From assembly GCF_003664585.1 (NCBI RefSeq), contig NZ_RCHI01000004.1:224233-288232 (forward strand): a stretch of 64,000 bases of DNA. Direction: 5' to 3'. Shown here piece after piece: positions 1 to 8,570 of the stretch. How positions within the stretch are numbered: the first letter of the stretch is position 1; each line of letters starts with the position of its first letter. A model generated the notes under the pieces. That model made no database searches. It was not told the DNA's origin and saw only the letters and a program-made list of their open reading frames with translations. This DNA is from Paenirhodobacter hankyongi. GTDB taxonomy: Bacteria > Pseudomonadota > Alphaproteobacteria > Rhodobacterales > Rhodobacteraceae. A program made the translations under genes and the position numbers.

Positions 1-21
1 GCGCGTTTTTTGCCGTTTCCG

Positions 22-900
22 TCAGCGCCGTGCAAAGCGCGCTGAAGGGGACAAGGCACCGTCCGGCGACACGTCATTTTGTGACGTCATTTCAACGAGA
101 TGCGCAAAGACGTTGCGGGCGGCGGCGGACATCAGGGCGGCGGGCGTATCGGTGTAGATCGCCGCGGTCAGCGCCGCAACCGTCGCCGGCCCGGCCTCGA
201 GCGCGGCAAGGATCTGCGCGCTGCGGTCGCGCCGGTGCGCGGCGAGCGCGCTCAGGCGCGGGGCCGTCGCCTCGACCGGCGCACCATGGCCCGGGTAGAA
301 CACCCGCCACTCGCGCGCCGCGAGGCGCTCGAGCGAGCGGAAATAGTCGCCCAGATCGCCATCGGGCGGCGAGATCAGCGTCGAGGCCCAGCCCATCACA
401 TGGTCGCCCGAGAACAGCGCATCGCCCCAGGCAAAGCTGAGGTGGTTGCAGAAATGCCCGGGCGTGTGCAGCGCCGTCACCTGCCAGTCGCCGGCGCCGA
501 TCTCCTCGCCATCGGTCAGCGTCACATCGGGGCGGAAGGCGCGATCGACGCCCTCGCCGCCGCCGGCCAGCCCCTCGGCCGCCAGCCGCGCCATCACCTC
601 GGAACGGCCGGCCTCGGGCGGGCCGAAGGCATGGACCTTCGCGCCGGTTGCCTCGGCGAGCAGGCGCGCGCCCGGGGAATGGTCGAGATGGGCATGGGTG
701 ACGAGGATCGCCGCCACCCGCTCGCCCAGATCTAGCCCGTCGAGAATCGCGCGCAGATGGCCCGCATCGGCCGGGCCCGGGTCGATCACCGCCACCGCCC
801 CGGTGCCGAGCACATAGCTGCAGGTGCCGTCGCGCGTCATCGGCGAGGGGTTCGGCGCCACGATCCGCCGCAGCCCCGCCTCGAGCCGTTCCATCGCCAT
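22..900 (-). CDS. MBL-fold metallo-hydrolase, LACTB2-like
   Basis: A 292-residue metallo-beta-lactamase-fold hydrolase. The zinc motif THAHLDH is at about residues 68-74, followed by HTPGH, FSGDH and YPGHG, which supply the remaining metal ligands of the family. The C-terminal 70 residues look like the winged-helix extension of LACTB2-type proteins. I chose ATG 900 because a GGCAGAGAGGAAG ribosome-binding stretch precedes it; the reading frame stays open much further upstream but that part is antisense to the kinase gene. The gene is divergent from the sensor kinase, with only 42 bases between the starts. Substrate unknown; LACTB2 relatives are nucleases or thioesterase-like hydrolases. The family call is firm, the reaction is not. 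Confidence 0.85.
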   Translation of the reverse strand: MAMERLEAGLRRIVAPNPSPMTRDGTCSYVLGTGAVAVIDPGPADAGHLRAILDGLDLGERVAAILVTHAHLDHSPGARLLAEATGAKVHAFGPPEAGRSEVMARLAAEGLAGGGEGVDRAFRPDVTLTDGEEIGAGDWQVTALHTPGHFCNHLSFAWGDALFSGDHVMGWASTLISPPDGDLGDYFRSLERLAAREWRVFYPGHGAPVEATAPRLSALAAHRRDRSAQILAALEAGPATVAALTAAIYTDTPAALMSAAARNVFAHLVEMTSQNDVSPDGALSPSARFARR

Positions 901-942
901 CTTCCGCTTCCTCTCTGCCGTCCGTCCGGCTAGGGTTCTGCC

Positions 943-2292
943 ATGAAATTCGACTGGCTCAAACAGATCATGCCGCGCGGGCTTTACGGGCGGGCCGCGC
1001 TGATCCTGATTTTGCCGGTGGTCACCATCCAGCTTGTCGTCTCGGTGGTCTTCATCCAGCGCCATTTCGAGCGGGTGACGCGGCAGATGACAGCCTCGAT
1101 GCTGCGCGAGATCGCGCTGGTCGTCGACCGGGTCGAGGCGGCGCCGTCGCTGGCCGCGGCGCAGGCGGTGATCGGCGATCTGGCCGAACCGCTGGGGTTG
1201 CAGGTCGAGTTGCCGGCGAAAGATCCGGAAGACCAGATCACCTCCGACCAGCGCCCCTTCACCGACCTGACCGGCATCGTGGTGATCGACACGATCCGGG
1301 CGGGCGTCGCCGATCTGCGCGCGATCGACCTGAGCGAGGGCTCGCGCGTCAAGCTCCTGGTCGACACCCCCTGGGGGGTGGAGCGGATCACCTTCCAGCG
1401 TGCCTGGGTCTCGGCCTCGAACCCGCATCAGCTGCTGGTGCTGATGGTCGTGGTGTCGCTGCTGATGACGGTGATCGCCTTCATCTTCCTGCGCAATCAG
1501 CTGCGCCCGATCCAGCGGTTGGCGCGCGCGGCCGATGCCTTCGGCAAGGGGCAGGTGGTGCCCTATCATCCGTCCGGCGCCACCGAGGTGCGCACCGCGG
1601 GCGCGGCTTTCGTCGACATGCGCGCCCGCATCATCCGGCAGATCGAGCAGCGCACGCTGATGCTGTCGGGGATCAGCCACGACCTGCGCACGCCGCTGAC
1701 CCGGCTGCGGCTGGGGCTGTCGATGCTGCCCGAGGATGACGAGACCCGCGACGAGATCGCCGCGATGGAGCGCGACGTGGCCGAGATGGGCAAGCTTGTC
1801 GATGCCTTCCTCGATTTCGCGCGCGAGGGGGCGACGGCGGGCGAGCCCGAGCGGATCGACCCCTGCCGGCTGGTCGCGCGGGTGGTCGAGGATGCCGAAC
1901 GCGCCGGGCAGCAGGTGGCGCTGACTGCCTGTCCGGGCCCCGGTCAGGTCGAGATCACCGCCCGCCCCGACGCGATCCGCCGCGCGCTCGAGAACCTGAT
2001 CGGCAACGGCGTGCGCTATGGCACGCGCGCCGAGGTCTCGGTCGTGCTGTCGCCGAAGGCGGTGCGGATCCTCGTCGAGGACGACGGCCCCGGTATCCCG
2101 CCCGAGCGACGCGAGGAGGCCTTGCGCCCCTTCGCCCGGCTCGACCCGTCGCGCAATCAGGACCGCGGGCCGGGGGTGGGGCTCGGGCTGTCGATCGCTG
2201 CCGACGTGATGCGCCGCCACGGCGGCAGCCTGCGGCTTGGCGAGAGCGCGCGGCTTGGCGGGCTGTGCGCCGAACTGGTGCTGCCGCGCTGA
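943..2292 (+). CDS. EnvZ-type sensor histidine kinase
   Basis: An inner-membrane two-component sensor kinase of 449 residues. There are two membrane segments (about 17-38 and 162-183) around a periplasmic domain of some 120 residues, then HAMP (about 184-236), a HisKA dimerisation domain with phospho-acceptor H246 in SGISHDLRTPLTRLRL, and a HATPase domain with N-box (ENLIGNGVRYG), G1 (VEDDGPGIP) and G2 (GVGLGLSIA). It resembles EnvZ across the H-box. No response regulator lies next to it. The only OmpR-type regulator in the window is PetR at about 36 kb, so pairing with PetR is an inference to test. The signal is unknown. Confidence 0.9.
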   Translation: MKFDWLKQIMPRGLYGRAALILILPVVTIQLVVSVVFIQRHFERVTRQMTASMLREIALVVDRVEAAPSLAAAQAVIGDLAEPLGLQVELPAKDPEDQITSDQRPFTDLTGIVVIDTIRAGVADLRAIDLSEGSRVKLLVDTPWGVERITFQRAWVSASNPHQLLVLMVVVSLLMTVIAFIFLRNQLRPIQRLARAADAFGKGQVVPYHPSGATEVRTAGAAFVDMRARIIRQIEQRTLMLSGISHDLRTPLTRLRLGLSMLPEDDETRDEIAAMERDVAEMGKLVDAFLDFAREGATAGEPERIDPCRLVARVVEDAERAGQQVALTACPGPGQVEITARPDAIRRALENLIGNGVRYGTRAEVSVVLSPKAVRILVEDDGPGIPPERREEALRPFARLDPSRNQDRGPGVGLGLSIAADVMRRHGGSLRLGESARLGGLCAELVLPR

Positions 2293-2374
2293 TCCCCGCT
2301 GCCGATCCGGGCTTGCCCCGGCGCCGGCCTGCCTGCAATGTAAAGGAGACGTGACGCGGTCCGCCGGTGCGCTG

Positions 2375-2405
2375 GTTGAAGCGGGCCTGCCTCACCCCTA
2401 GATAT
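2375..2405 (+). promoter_or_regulatory. RpoH (sigma-32)-like promoter of lon
   Basis: GTTGAAG at 2375-2381 is followed after 13 bases by CCCCTAGAT. This resembles the heat-shock consensus (CTTGAAA, then CCCCATNT or CCCTATAT) and has the same -35 core and spacing as the box in front of ftsH. It lies about 70 bases upstream of the lon start. Seen by eye only. Confidence 0.5.
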
Positions 2406-2475
2406 GGTCAAACCGGGAAGGGCCGGGGCTGCCGCAGGGGCGGGGCCGGTGCCCTTTCGCCAAAGAGGAATGATG

Positions 2476-4890
2476 ATGACCGAGACCCTCTCGACCACCT
2501 ATCCCGTCCTGCCGCTGCGCGACATCGTGGTGTTTCCGCACATGATCGTCCCGCTGTTCGTCGGCCGGGAGAAATCCGTCCGGGCGCTCGAGGCGGTGAT
2601 GGCGGATGATCGCCAGATCCTGCTTGCGAGCCAGATCGACCCGGCGGTGGACGAGCCCACGACGGAGGGGATCTTCCGCACCGGCGTGCTGGCCAATGTC
2701 CTGCAACTGCTCAAGCTGCCCGACGGCACCGTGAAGGTGCTCGTCGAGGGGCGCACCCGCGTGCGCATCGCGGACTTCCTGCCCAATGACGCCTATTTCG
2801 AGGCCGAGGCCGAGGTGCTCGAAGAGACCGAGGGCGACACCGAGACGATCCGCGCGCTGCTGCGTTCGGTCGCCGAGGAATTCGAGCGCTACGCGAAGAT
2901 CAAGAAGAACATCCCCGAGGAGGCGCTGGCCGCCGTTGCCGAGACGCAGGAGGCCGACAAGCTGGCCGATCTCGTCGCCGGCCATCTCGGGCTCGAGGTG
3001 AAGGCCAAGCAGGAGCTGCTCGAGACGCTCGACGTCAGCACGCGGCTCGAGAAGGTCTATGGCCTGATGCAGGGCGAGGTTTCCGTCCTGCAGGTCGAGA
3101 AGAAGATCAAGTCGCGCGTCAAGTCGCAGATGGAGAAGACCCAGCGGGAATATTACCTGAATGAGCAGATGAAGGCCATTCAGCGCGAGCTGGGCGACGG
3201 CGAGGAAGGCCAGAACGAGCTCAACGAGCTCGAGGAGAAGATCCGCGCCACGAAGTTCTCCAAGGAGGCCCGCGAAAAGGCCGAGGGCGAGCTGAAGAAG
3301 CTGAAGTCGATGTCGCCGATGTCGGCCGAGGCGACGGTGGTGCGCAACTATCTCGACTGGCTGCTGAGCCTGCCGTGGGGCGTGAAGAGCCGGGTGAAGA
3401 AGGATCTCGCCGCCGCCGAGAAGGTGCTCGACGCCGATCACTATGGCCTCGAGAAGGTCAAGGAGCGGATCGTCGAATACCTCGCCGTGCAGGCGCGGTC
3501 TGACAAGCTGAAGGGGCCGATCCTGTGCCTCGTCGGCCCGCCCGGCGTCGGCAAGACCTCGCTCGGCCGCTCGGTCGCCAAGGCGACGGGGCGCGAGTTC
3601 ATCCGCATCTCGCTTGGCGGCGTGCGCGACGAGAGCGAGATCCGCGGTCACCGGCGCACCTATATCGGCTCGATGCCCGGCAAGATCATCCAGGCGCTGA
3701 AGAAGGCGAAGACCACGAACCCGCTCATCCTGCTCGACGAGATCGACAAGATGGGGCAGGACTTCCGTGGCGATCCGGCTTCGGCGATGCTCGAGGTGCT
3801 GGATCCGGAACAGAACGGCACCTTCGTCGACCACTATCTCGAGGTCGAGTATGACCTGTCCAACGTGATGTTCATCACCACGGCGAACAGCTACAACATG
3901 CCCGAACCGCTGATGGACCGGATGGAGATCATCCCGCTCTCGGGCTACACCGAGGACGAGAAGATCGAGATTGCGCGCCAGCACCTTGTCGACAAGGAGA
4001 CGAAGGCGAACGGGCTGAAGAAGACCGAGTTCACCGTCACCGACGAGGCGCTGCGCGACATCGTGCGCTATTACACCCGCGAGGCGGGGGTGCGCTCGCT
4101 CGAACGCGCCATCGCCAAGCTGGCGCGCAAGGCGGTGACCGAGATCCTGAAGTCGAAGGGCACGGTCAAATCCGTCACCGTCGATGGCGCGAAGCTCGAG
4201 GATTACCTCGGCGTGAAGCGTTTCCGCTATGGTCTGGCCGAGAAGGAAGACCAGGTCGGCGTGGTGACCGGGCTTGCCTGGACCTCGGTCGGGGGCGATC
4301 TGCTGCAGATCGAGGCGCTGAAGCTGCCCGGCAAGGGGCGGATGAAGACCACCGGCAAGCTCGGGGATGTGATGAAGGAATCGATCGAGGCGGCGTCGAG
4401 CTACGTGCGCTCGATCGCGCCCGAGCTTGGCATCAAGCCGACGAAGTTCGAGAAGGTCGACATCCACGTCCACGTTCCCGAGGGTGCGACGCCGAAGGAC
4501 GGGCCGAGCGCGGGCATTGCGATGGTCACCTCGATCGTCTCGGTGCTGACCGGCATTGCGGTGCACAAGGACATCGCGATGACCGGCGAGGTGACGCTGC
4601 GCGGCAATGTGCTGCCGATCGGCGGTCTCAAGGAGAAGCTGCTTGCCGCGCTGCGCGGCGGCATCAAGACCGTGCTGATCCCCGAGGAGAACGAGAAGGA
4701 CCTGATCGACATCCCCGAGAACGTGAAAGAGGGGCTGACGATCATCCCGGTCAGCCATGTGCGCGAGGTGTTGCCGCGTGCGCTGGTGCGGATGCCCGAG
4801 CCGATCGAATGGGACGAGGAGGCCGAGGAGGCCGCTGCTGCGGCTGCGGCCCTTGCTGCCCGCGAAGGTCAGGTGGCCACCGCGCATTGA
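2476..4890 (+). CDS. lon: ATP-dependent protease La (Lon)
   Basis: Lon, a soluble AAA+ serine protease that degrades misfolded and regulatory proteins. About 804 residues, close to the E. coli length of 784. In order: the N-terminal LAN substrate domain ([21 protein letters not shown]), a coiled-coil linker, the AAA+ module with Walker A GPPGVGKT (K360) and Walker [10 protein letters not shown], and the C-terminal protease domain with S678 in DGPSAGIAM and K721 in GGLKEKLL as the catalytic dyad. Three ATGs lie in tandem at 2470, 2473 and 2476; the GAGG at 2465-2468 is best spaced for 2476. The alanine/glutamate-rich tail is common in this group. An RpoH-like box lies upstream and a strong terminator follows. 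Confidence 0.97.
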   Translation: MTETLSTTYPVLPLRDIVVFPHMIVPLFVGREKSVRALEAVMADDRQILLASQIDPAVDEPTTEGIFRTGVLANVLQLLKLPDGTVKVLVEGRTRVRIADFLPNDAYFEAEAEVLEETEGDTETIRALLRSVAEEFERYAKIKKNIPEEALAAVAETQEADKLADLVAGHLGLEVKAKQELLETLDVSTRLEKVYGLMQGEVSVLQVEKKIKSRVKSQMEKTQREYYLNEQMKAIQRELGDGEEGQNELNELEEKIRATKFSKEAREKAEGELKKLKSMSPMSAEATVVRNYLDWLLSLPWGVKSRVKKDLAAAEKVLDADHYGLEKVKERIVEYLAVQARSDKLKGPILCLVGPPGVGKTSLGRSVAKATGREFIRISLGGVRDESEIRGHRRTYIGSMPGKIIQALKKAKTTNPLILLDEIDKMGQDFRGDPASAMLEVLDPEQNGTFVDHYLEVEYDLSNVMFITTANSYNMPEPLMDRMEIIPLSGYTEDEKIEIARQHLVDKETKANGLKKTEFTVTDEALRDIVRYYTREAGVRSLERAIAKLARKAVTEILKSKGTVKSVTVDGAKLEDYLGVKRFRYGLAEKEDQVGVVTGLAWTSVGGDLLQIEALKLPGKGRMKTTGKLGDVMKESIEAASSYVRSIAPELGIKPTKFEKVDIHVHVPEGATPKDGPSAGIAMVTSIVSVLTGIAVHKDIAMTGEVTLRGNVLPIGGLKEKLLAALRGGIKTVLIPEENEKDLIDIPENVKEGLTIIPVSHVREVLPRALVRMPEPIEWDEEAEEAAAAAAALAAREGQVATAH

Positions 4891-4917
4891 GCGCGGGCCT
4901 GCCCCCGGAAAAAGGAG

Positions 4918-4947
4918 AACGCGCCCCGCGAGGGGCGCGTTTTCGTT
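4918..4947. terminator. Bidirectional terminator, lon / small membrane protein
   Basis: A perfect 10-bp stem, AACGCGCCCC at 4918-4927 with GGGGCGCGTT at 4932-4941 and loop GCGA, is followed by TTCGTTT on the plus strand. On the minus strand it is followed by a T-rich run, so it can serve both convergent genes. Confidence 0.85.
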
Positions 4948-4984
4948 TCAGCCGGATCCGAACGAGGCGATCCGATCAGAGCGA

Positions 4985-5203
4985 TCAGCTGCCGGAACCG
5001 CCGGTCGAGCTGCTCGACGAGCCGCCGGCGGCGACGGCGATCGCGAGCAGCAGGACGGCGGGCACGACCAGCGCCGGGTTGCTGGTCGACGGCGCGGCGA
5101 CGACCACGGGTTCGGCTTCGATCACGGGCTTTTCGTAACCGCCGGCAAACGCCGCGGGAGCAGCGAAAGACAGCGCGGCAGCCGTCAGAAACAGTTTGCG
5201 CAT
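4985..5203 (-). CDS. Small exported Gly/Ser-tailed membrane protein, function unknown
   Basis: A 72-residue protein with a clear signal peptide (KLFLTAAALSFAAPAAFAGG, cleavage likely after AFA at about residue 20), a short mature segment rich in Glu, Val and Pro, one hydrophobic stretch at about 44-58 (PALVVPAVLLLAIAVAAGG) and a tail made only of Gly, Ser and Thr. A good AAGGAG ribosome-binding site precedes the ATG. Similar tiny proteins (signal peptide, one membrane helix, Gly/Ser tail) occur in Rhodobacteraceae, but I know of no function. It converges on lon across the shared terminator and is transcribed away from the HU gene. Confidence 0.75.
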   Translation of the reverse strand: MRKLFLTAAALSFAAPAAFAGGYEKPVIEAEPVVVAAPSTSNPALVVPAVLLLAIAVAAGGSSSSSTGGSGS

Positions 5204-5379
5204 CGGAACTCCTTGATGGCTATGTCTGGTAGTTCCTCAAGCCTGCGGGCAACTTTCCCCCCGGTCAAGAATTCATGCCGCGGCCGCAAGAAAAAATTGC
5301 CGATGCCATGCTGCGTCAGCACTGGTTCGGCGTATTTTTGCACCGTAGTCTTATTCCGAATCAGTTGCGAGAGGCGCAG

Positions 5380-5760
5380 ATGACCAGTTCCATGATGCAA
5401 GATCTTGTCGAGGACGACGCGCAGGCCGAAATGGCGGCGGACGAGGCCGATTCGGCACAGGCGGAGGACGCCGGTGCAAGCCTCGTGGTCCGCAAGAAGG
5501 ACTTCGTCGAGCGCGTCGCGCTTGCCGCCGGGGTGAAGAAGGGCAAGGTGCGCGATGTCACCGAAGCCGTGCTGCAGGTTCTGGGCGAGGCGCTGGCCAA
5601 TGGCGAAAGCCTGGCCATTCCGCCGCTTGGCAAGCTGCGCGTGACCAAGCAGGCCGGCAAGGACGGCGATCTGCTGCAGATCAAGCTGAAGCGGATCGAA
5701 GCCGGTGGCAAGAAGGGCGAAAAAACCGACGAGGCCCCTCTTGCAGAGGCCGAGGAGTGA
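5380..5760 (+). CDS. HU-family DNA-binding protein with acidic N-terminal extension
   Basis: A 126-residue histone-like protein. Residues from about 35 match the HU/IHF fold: KKDFVERVALAAGVKKGKVRDVTEAVLQVLGEAL-type helices, then the GESLAIPPLGKLRVTKQ strand. Ahead of them are about 30 acidic residues (DDAQAEMAADEADSAQAED) and behind them a charged Lys/Glu tail, so it is longer than classical 90-residue HU. The ATG at 5380 has GAGAGG at a spacing of five; the upstream ATG at 5275 in the same frame has no such site. Its role is presumably nucleoid structure. The acidic N-terminus is known in Rhodobacterales members of the family but its purpose is not established. Confidence 0.85.
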   Translation: MTSSMMQDLVEDDAQAEMAADEADSAQAEDAGASLVVRKKDFVERVALAAGVKKGKVRDVTEAVLQVLGEALANGESLAIPPLGKLRVTKQAGKDGDLLQIKLKRIEAGGKKGEKTDEAPLAEAEE

Positions 5761-5779
5761 CGCTAGAAGCCACTCCACC

Positions 5780-5854
5780 GGGCGATTAGCTCAGCGGTAG
5801 AGCGCTTCGTTCACATCGAAGATGTCAGCGGTTCAAATCCGTTATCGCCCACCA
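5780..5854 (+). tRNA. tRNA-Val (anticodon CAC)
   Basis: A full cloverleaf of 75 nt. The acceptor stem is GGGCGAT (5780-5786) with ATCGCCC (5844-5850). The D-arm is GCTCAGCGGTAGAGC. The anticodon stem CTTCG/CGAAG encloses loop TTCACAT, giving anticodon CAC, which reads GUG valine codons. The T-arm contains GGTTCAAATCC, and CCA is encoded at 5852-5854. Confidence 0.97.
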
Positions 5855-5861
5855 GAATTCT

Positions 5862-5892
5862 CCGGCCCCCGCGTGGGGCCGGTTTCCGTTTC
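5862..5892 (+). terminator. Terminator after tRNA-Val
   Basis: An 8-bp GC stem, CCGGCCCC at 5862-5869 with GGGGCCGG at 5875-5882, is followed by TTTCCGTTTC. It lies eight bases after the encoded CCA. Confidence 0.75.
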
Positions 5893-5894
5893 AG

Positions 5895-5930
5895 GACCCC
5901 GCCGCTGCGTCGCAGCCGGCGGGGTCTTGC
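5895..5930 (+). terminator. Second hairpin after tRNA-Val
   Basis: GACCCCGCCG pairs with CGGCGGGGTC across a loop that can itself fold (CTGCG/CGCAG). Only a short TT follows, so this is either a back-up terminator or another structured repeat in front of glcD. Confidence 0.45.
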
Positions 5931-6006
5931 ATTCTGGGGTTCCTGCACGCTCTGGCTTGATTCATGCGATAACTGGTTATAATTTTTTACCAGTGGAGGA
6001 GATCGC

Positions 6007-7488
6007 ATGGATATGCCGGTGCCAGCCGCGCGCGTGCTCGCGCGCAAGCAAGAGATCGTGGCGCGGCTGCGCGCGGTGCTGCCCGCCGATTCTGTGATCG
6101 ACGACCCGGCCGAGACGCGCGCCTATGAATGCGATGCGCTCTCGGCCTGGCGCTGTGCGCCGCTCGCGGTGGTGCTTCCGCGCACGACGGCCGAGGTGGC
6201 GGCGGTGTTGCGGGTCTGCACCGCGGAGGGGGTGCCGGTGGTGCCGCGCGGCGCCGGCACCTCGCTGGCGGGGGGCGCCATGCCCACGGCCGATTCCGTG
6301 GTGCTGGGGCTCGCGCGGATGACCCGGGTGCTCGAGGTCGATTTCGAGAACCGCTTCATCCGGGTCGAGGCCGGGCGCACGAACCTGTCGGTCACCGCGG
6401 CGATCGAGGGCGAGGGCTGGTTCTATGCCCCCGATCCCTCGAGCCAGCTTGCCTGCGCCATCGCCGGCAACATCGCGATGAATTCGGGCGGCGCGCATTG
6501 CCTGAAATACGGGGTGACGACGAACAACCTGCTCGGCGTCACCCTGGTCACCGGTGCGGGCGAGGTGATCGAGCTGGGCGGTCCCTTCTGCGATGCCGCG
6601 GGGCTTGATCTGCTTGGTGTCGTGTGCGGCTCGGAAGGGCAGCTGGGCGTCGTCACCGAGGCGGTGCTGCGCATCCTGCCGAAACCCGAGGGCGCGCGGC
6701 CGGTGCTGATCGGCTTTGCCGCGAACGAGATCGCCGGCGCCTGTGTCGCCGACATCATCCGCGCCGGCATCCTGCCCGTGGCGATCGAGTTCATGGATCG
6801 CCCCTGCATCGAGGCGACCGAGGCCTTCTGCGCCGCGGGTTATCCCGACTGCGAGGCGCTGCTGATCGTCGAATGCGAGGGCAGCCCGGACGAGATCGCC
6901 GAGCAGCTGGGCCTGATCCGCGAGATCGCCCTGCGCCACGATCCGGTCGAGTTCCGCGAGGCGCGCGATGCCGAGGAGGCGCGGCGGATCTGGCTTGGCC
7001 GCAAGTCGGCCTTCGGCGCGATGGGGCAGAAGGGCGATTACATCTGCCTTGACGGCACGATCCCGGTGAGCGCGCTGCCCGAGGTGCTGCGCGGCATCGC
7101 GGCGCTTGGTCGCGACTTCGGGCTCGAGGTGGCGAATGTGTTCCACGCGGGCGACGGCAACATGCACCCGCTGATTCTCTATGATGCCAACGCTCCGGGC
7201 GAGCAGGAGCGGGCCGAGGCCCTGGGGGCGGAGATCCTGAAGCTGTGCGTGGCGGCGGGCGGCTGTCTGACCGGCGAGCATGGCGTGGGCGTCGAGAAGC
7301 GCGACCTGATGGGGGTGCAGTTCACCGCCGCCGATCTGGAGGCGCAGATGCGGGTGAAGGATGTCTTCGATCCGCCCTGGCTGTTGAACCCGGCCAAGGT
7401 GTTTCCGCTCGCTGCAAGTGCCGGGCGGCGCGCGGGCGGGGCGTCCCGGGGCGCTGCCCCGGACCCCGAGGTATTTGGGCCAAGATGA
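6007..7488 (+). CDS. glcD: Glycolate oxidase subunit GlcD (FAD-linked)
   Basis: The catalytic FAD subunit of glycolate oxidase, which oxidises glycolate to glyoxylate; 493 residues. The N-terminal PCMH-type FAD-binding domain shows PRGAGTSLAGGAMP and the GNIAMNSGGAHCLKYGVT region. The C-terminal FAD-linked oxidase domain ends with NVFHAGDGNMHPLI and LTGEHGVGVEKR. The start has GGAGGAGA just upstream. It is the first gene of glcDEF. The normal end of the protein is near NPAKVFPL; about 25 extra residues that follow are encoded by a dispersed repeat (7448-7493), and the stop overlaps an ATG of the next frame. The enzyme could also act on D-lactate-like substrates, but the glcE and glcF neighbours support glycolate. 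Confidence 0.93.
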   Translation: MDMPVPAARVLARKQEIVARLRAVLPADSVIDDPAETRAYECDALSAWRCAPLAVVLPRTTAEVAAVLRVCTAEGVPVVPRGAGTSLAGGAMPTADSVVLGLARMTRVLEVDFENRFIRVEAGRTNLSVTAAIEGEGWFYAPDPSSQLACAIAGNIAMNSGGAHCLKYGVTTNNLLGVTLVTGAGEVIELGGPFCDAAGLDLLGVVCGSEGQLGVVTEAVLRILPKPEGARPVLIGFAANEIAGACVADIIRAGILPVAIEFMDRPCIEATEAFCAAGYPDCEALLIVECEGSPDEIAEQLGLIREIALRHDPVEFREARDAEEARRIWLGRKSAFGAMGQKGDYICLDGTIPVSALPEVLRGIAALGRDFGLEVANVFHAGDGNMHPLILYDANAPGEQERAEALGAEILKLCVAAGGCLTGEHGVGVEKRDLMGVQFTAADLEAQMRVKDVFDPPWLLNPAKVFPLAASAGRRAGGASRGAAPDPEVFGPR

Positions 7489-7493
7489 AAGCA
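7448..7493 (+). repeat. Dispersed repeat copy 1, overlapping the glcD 3' end
   Basis: GGGGCGCTGCCCC at 7448 onward is followed by GACCCCGAGGTATTTGGGCC and AAGATGAAAG. The same core (GAGGTATTT, GGGC, AAGATGAAAG) recurs near 29.5 kb in inverted orientation and near 50.2 kb. This copy is read through by glcD and supplies its last residues and the ATG region of glcE. Confidence 0.75.
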
Positions 7494-7499
7494 GGGGCG

Positions 7500-8570
7500 A
7501 TGCGGGTCGAAAGCGAGGCGGAGCTGGTCGAGGCGGTGCGGGGCGCGCGCGCGCCCTTGCGCGTGGTGGGCGGCGGCACGCGGGGCGAGGTCGGGGCCGG
7601 GGCGCGGCTCGAGGTCGCGATCTCGGGCGTCCGGCTTTACGAGCCCGGGGCGCTGACGCTGATCGCCGGGGCGGGCACGCCGCTTTCCGAGATCGAGGCC
7701 GCGGTGGCCGCCGAGGGGCAGCGCCTGCCCTTCGAGCCGCCCCGCTGGGGGGCGCTTCTGGGCCTTGCGGGGGAGAGCACGATTGGCGGGGTCGCCGCCG
7801 CGAATGTCTCGGGGCCGCGGCGGGTTCAGGCCGGGGCCTGCCGCGACAGCCTGATCGGGCTGCGTTTCGTCGATGGTGCGGGCATTGCGGTGCAGGCCGG
7901 CGGGCGGGTGATGAAGAACGTCACAGGCTATGATCTGGTCAAGCTGCTGGCGGGCAGTGGCGGTCGGCTCGGGGTGTTGAGCGAGGTGGCCTTCAAGCTG
8001 CTGCCGGCGGCGCCTGCCCAGGCGACGGTGCGGGCCGAGGTGCCGCTTTCCGAGGCCGGGCGGGTGCTGGCCGCGGCGCTGGCCTCGCCCTTCGATGTGT
8101 CGGGGGCGGGCTGGCTGCCGGGGCAGGGGGCGGTGGTGCGCCTCGAGGGGCTGGCGGGATCGGTCGAGTATCGCGCCGGGCGGCTGGCGGCATTGCTTGC
8201 GCCCTGGGGGGCGCGGATCGAGCGCGAGGGCTCGGCCGCGATCTGGCGCGATCTGGCCGAGGTGCAGCCCTTCCATGGCCGCACGGGTGACATCTGGCGG
8301 TTTTCGGTGAAGCCCTCCGAGGCGGCGGCGATCGCGGCGCGGCTGGACGGCGAGGTGGTGCTCGACTGGGGTGGCGGGCTGATCTGGGCGCTGCTGCCCG
8401 AGGGCACGGATGCCCGGGCGCGCGCTGCGCCCTATACCGGCCACGCCACCTGCCTGCGCGGTCGCGCGCCCCGCGCAGAGCCCGAGGCGCCCGCCGTCGC
8501 CGCGCTGAGCCGCGCGCTGCGGGCGCGTTTCGATCCGCGCGGCATTCTCGATCCGGAAAGGGCCGGCTGA
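7500..8570 (+). CDS. glcE: Glycolate oxidase subunit GlcE
   Basis: The second FAD-domain subunit of glycolate oxidase; about 356 residues, against 350 in E. coli. The N-terminal PCMH region has LRVVGGGTRGEVG and the middle has GGVAAANVSGPRRVQAGACRD and KNVTGYDLVKLLAGSGGRLGV, typical of GlcE. Two starts are possible: ATG 7485, which overlaps the glcD stop, and ATG 7500, which is preceded by GCAGGGG. I prefer 7500 because family members start at the corresponding position. The stop overlaps the glcF ATG by one base. It acts in a membrane-associated complex with GlcD and GlcF. Confidence 0.9.
   Translation: MRVESEAELVEAVRGARAPLRVVGGGTRGEVGAGARLEVAISGVRLYEPGALTLIAGAGTPLSEIEAAVAAEGQRLPFEPPRWGALLGLAGESTIGGVAAANVSGPRRVQAGACRDSLIGLRFVDGAGIAVQAGGRVMKNVTGYDLVKLLAGSGGRLGVLSEVAFKLLPAAPAQATVRAEVPLSEAGRVLAAALASPFDVSGAGWLPGQGAVVRLEGLAGSVEYRAGRLAALLAPWGARIEREGSAAIWRDLAEVQPFHGRTGDIWRFSVKPSEAAAIAARLDGEVVLDWGGGLIWALLPEGTDARARAAPYTGHATCLRGRAPRAEPEAPAVAALSRALRARFDPRGILDPERAG

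Noticed and set aside
22..2220. Extension of the MBL hydrolase frame far upstream
   Set aside because: Everything beyond ATG 900 is antisense to the sensor kinase; the ribosome-binding site and MBL homology start at 900.
5275..5379. Longer start for the HU-type protein
   Set aside because: The added residues have no HU homology and no ribosome-binding site; 5380 has GAGAGG in the right place.
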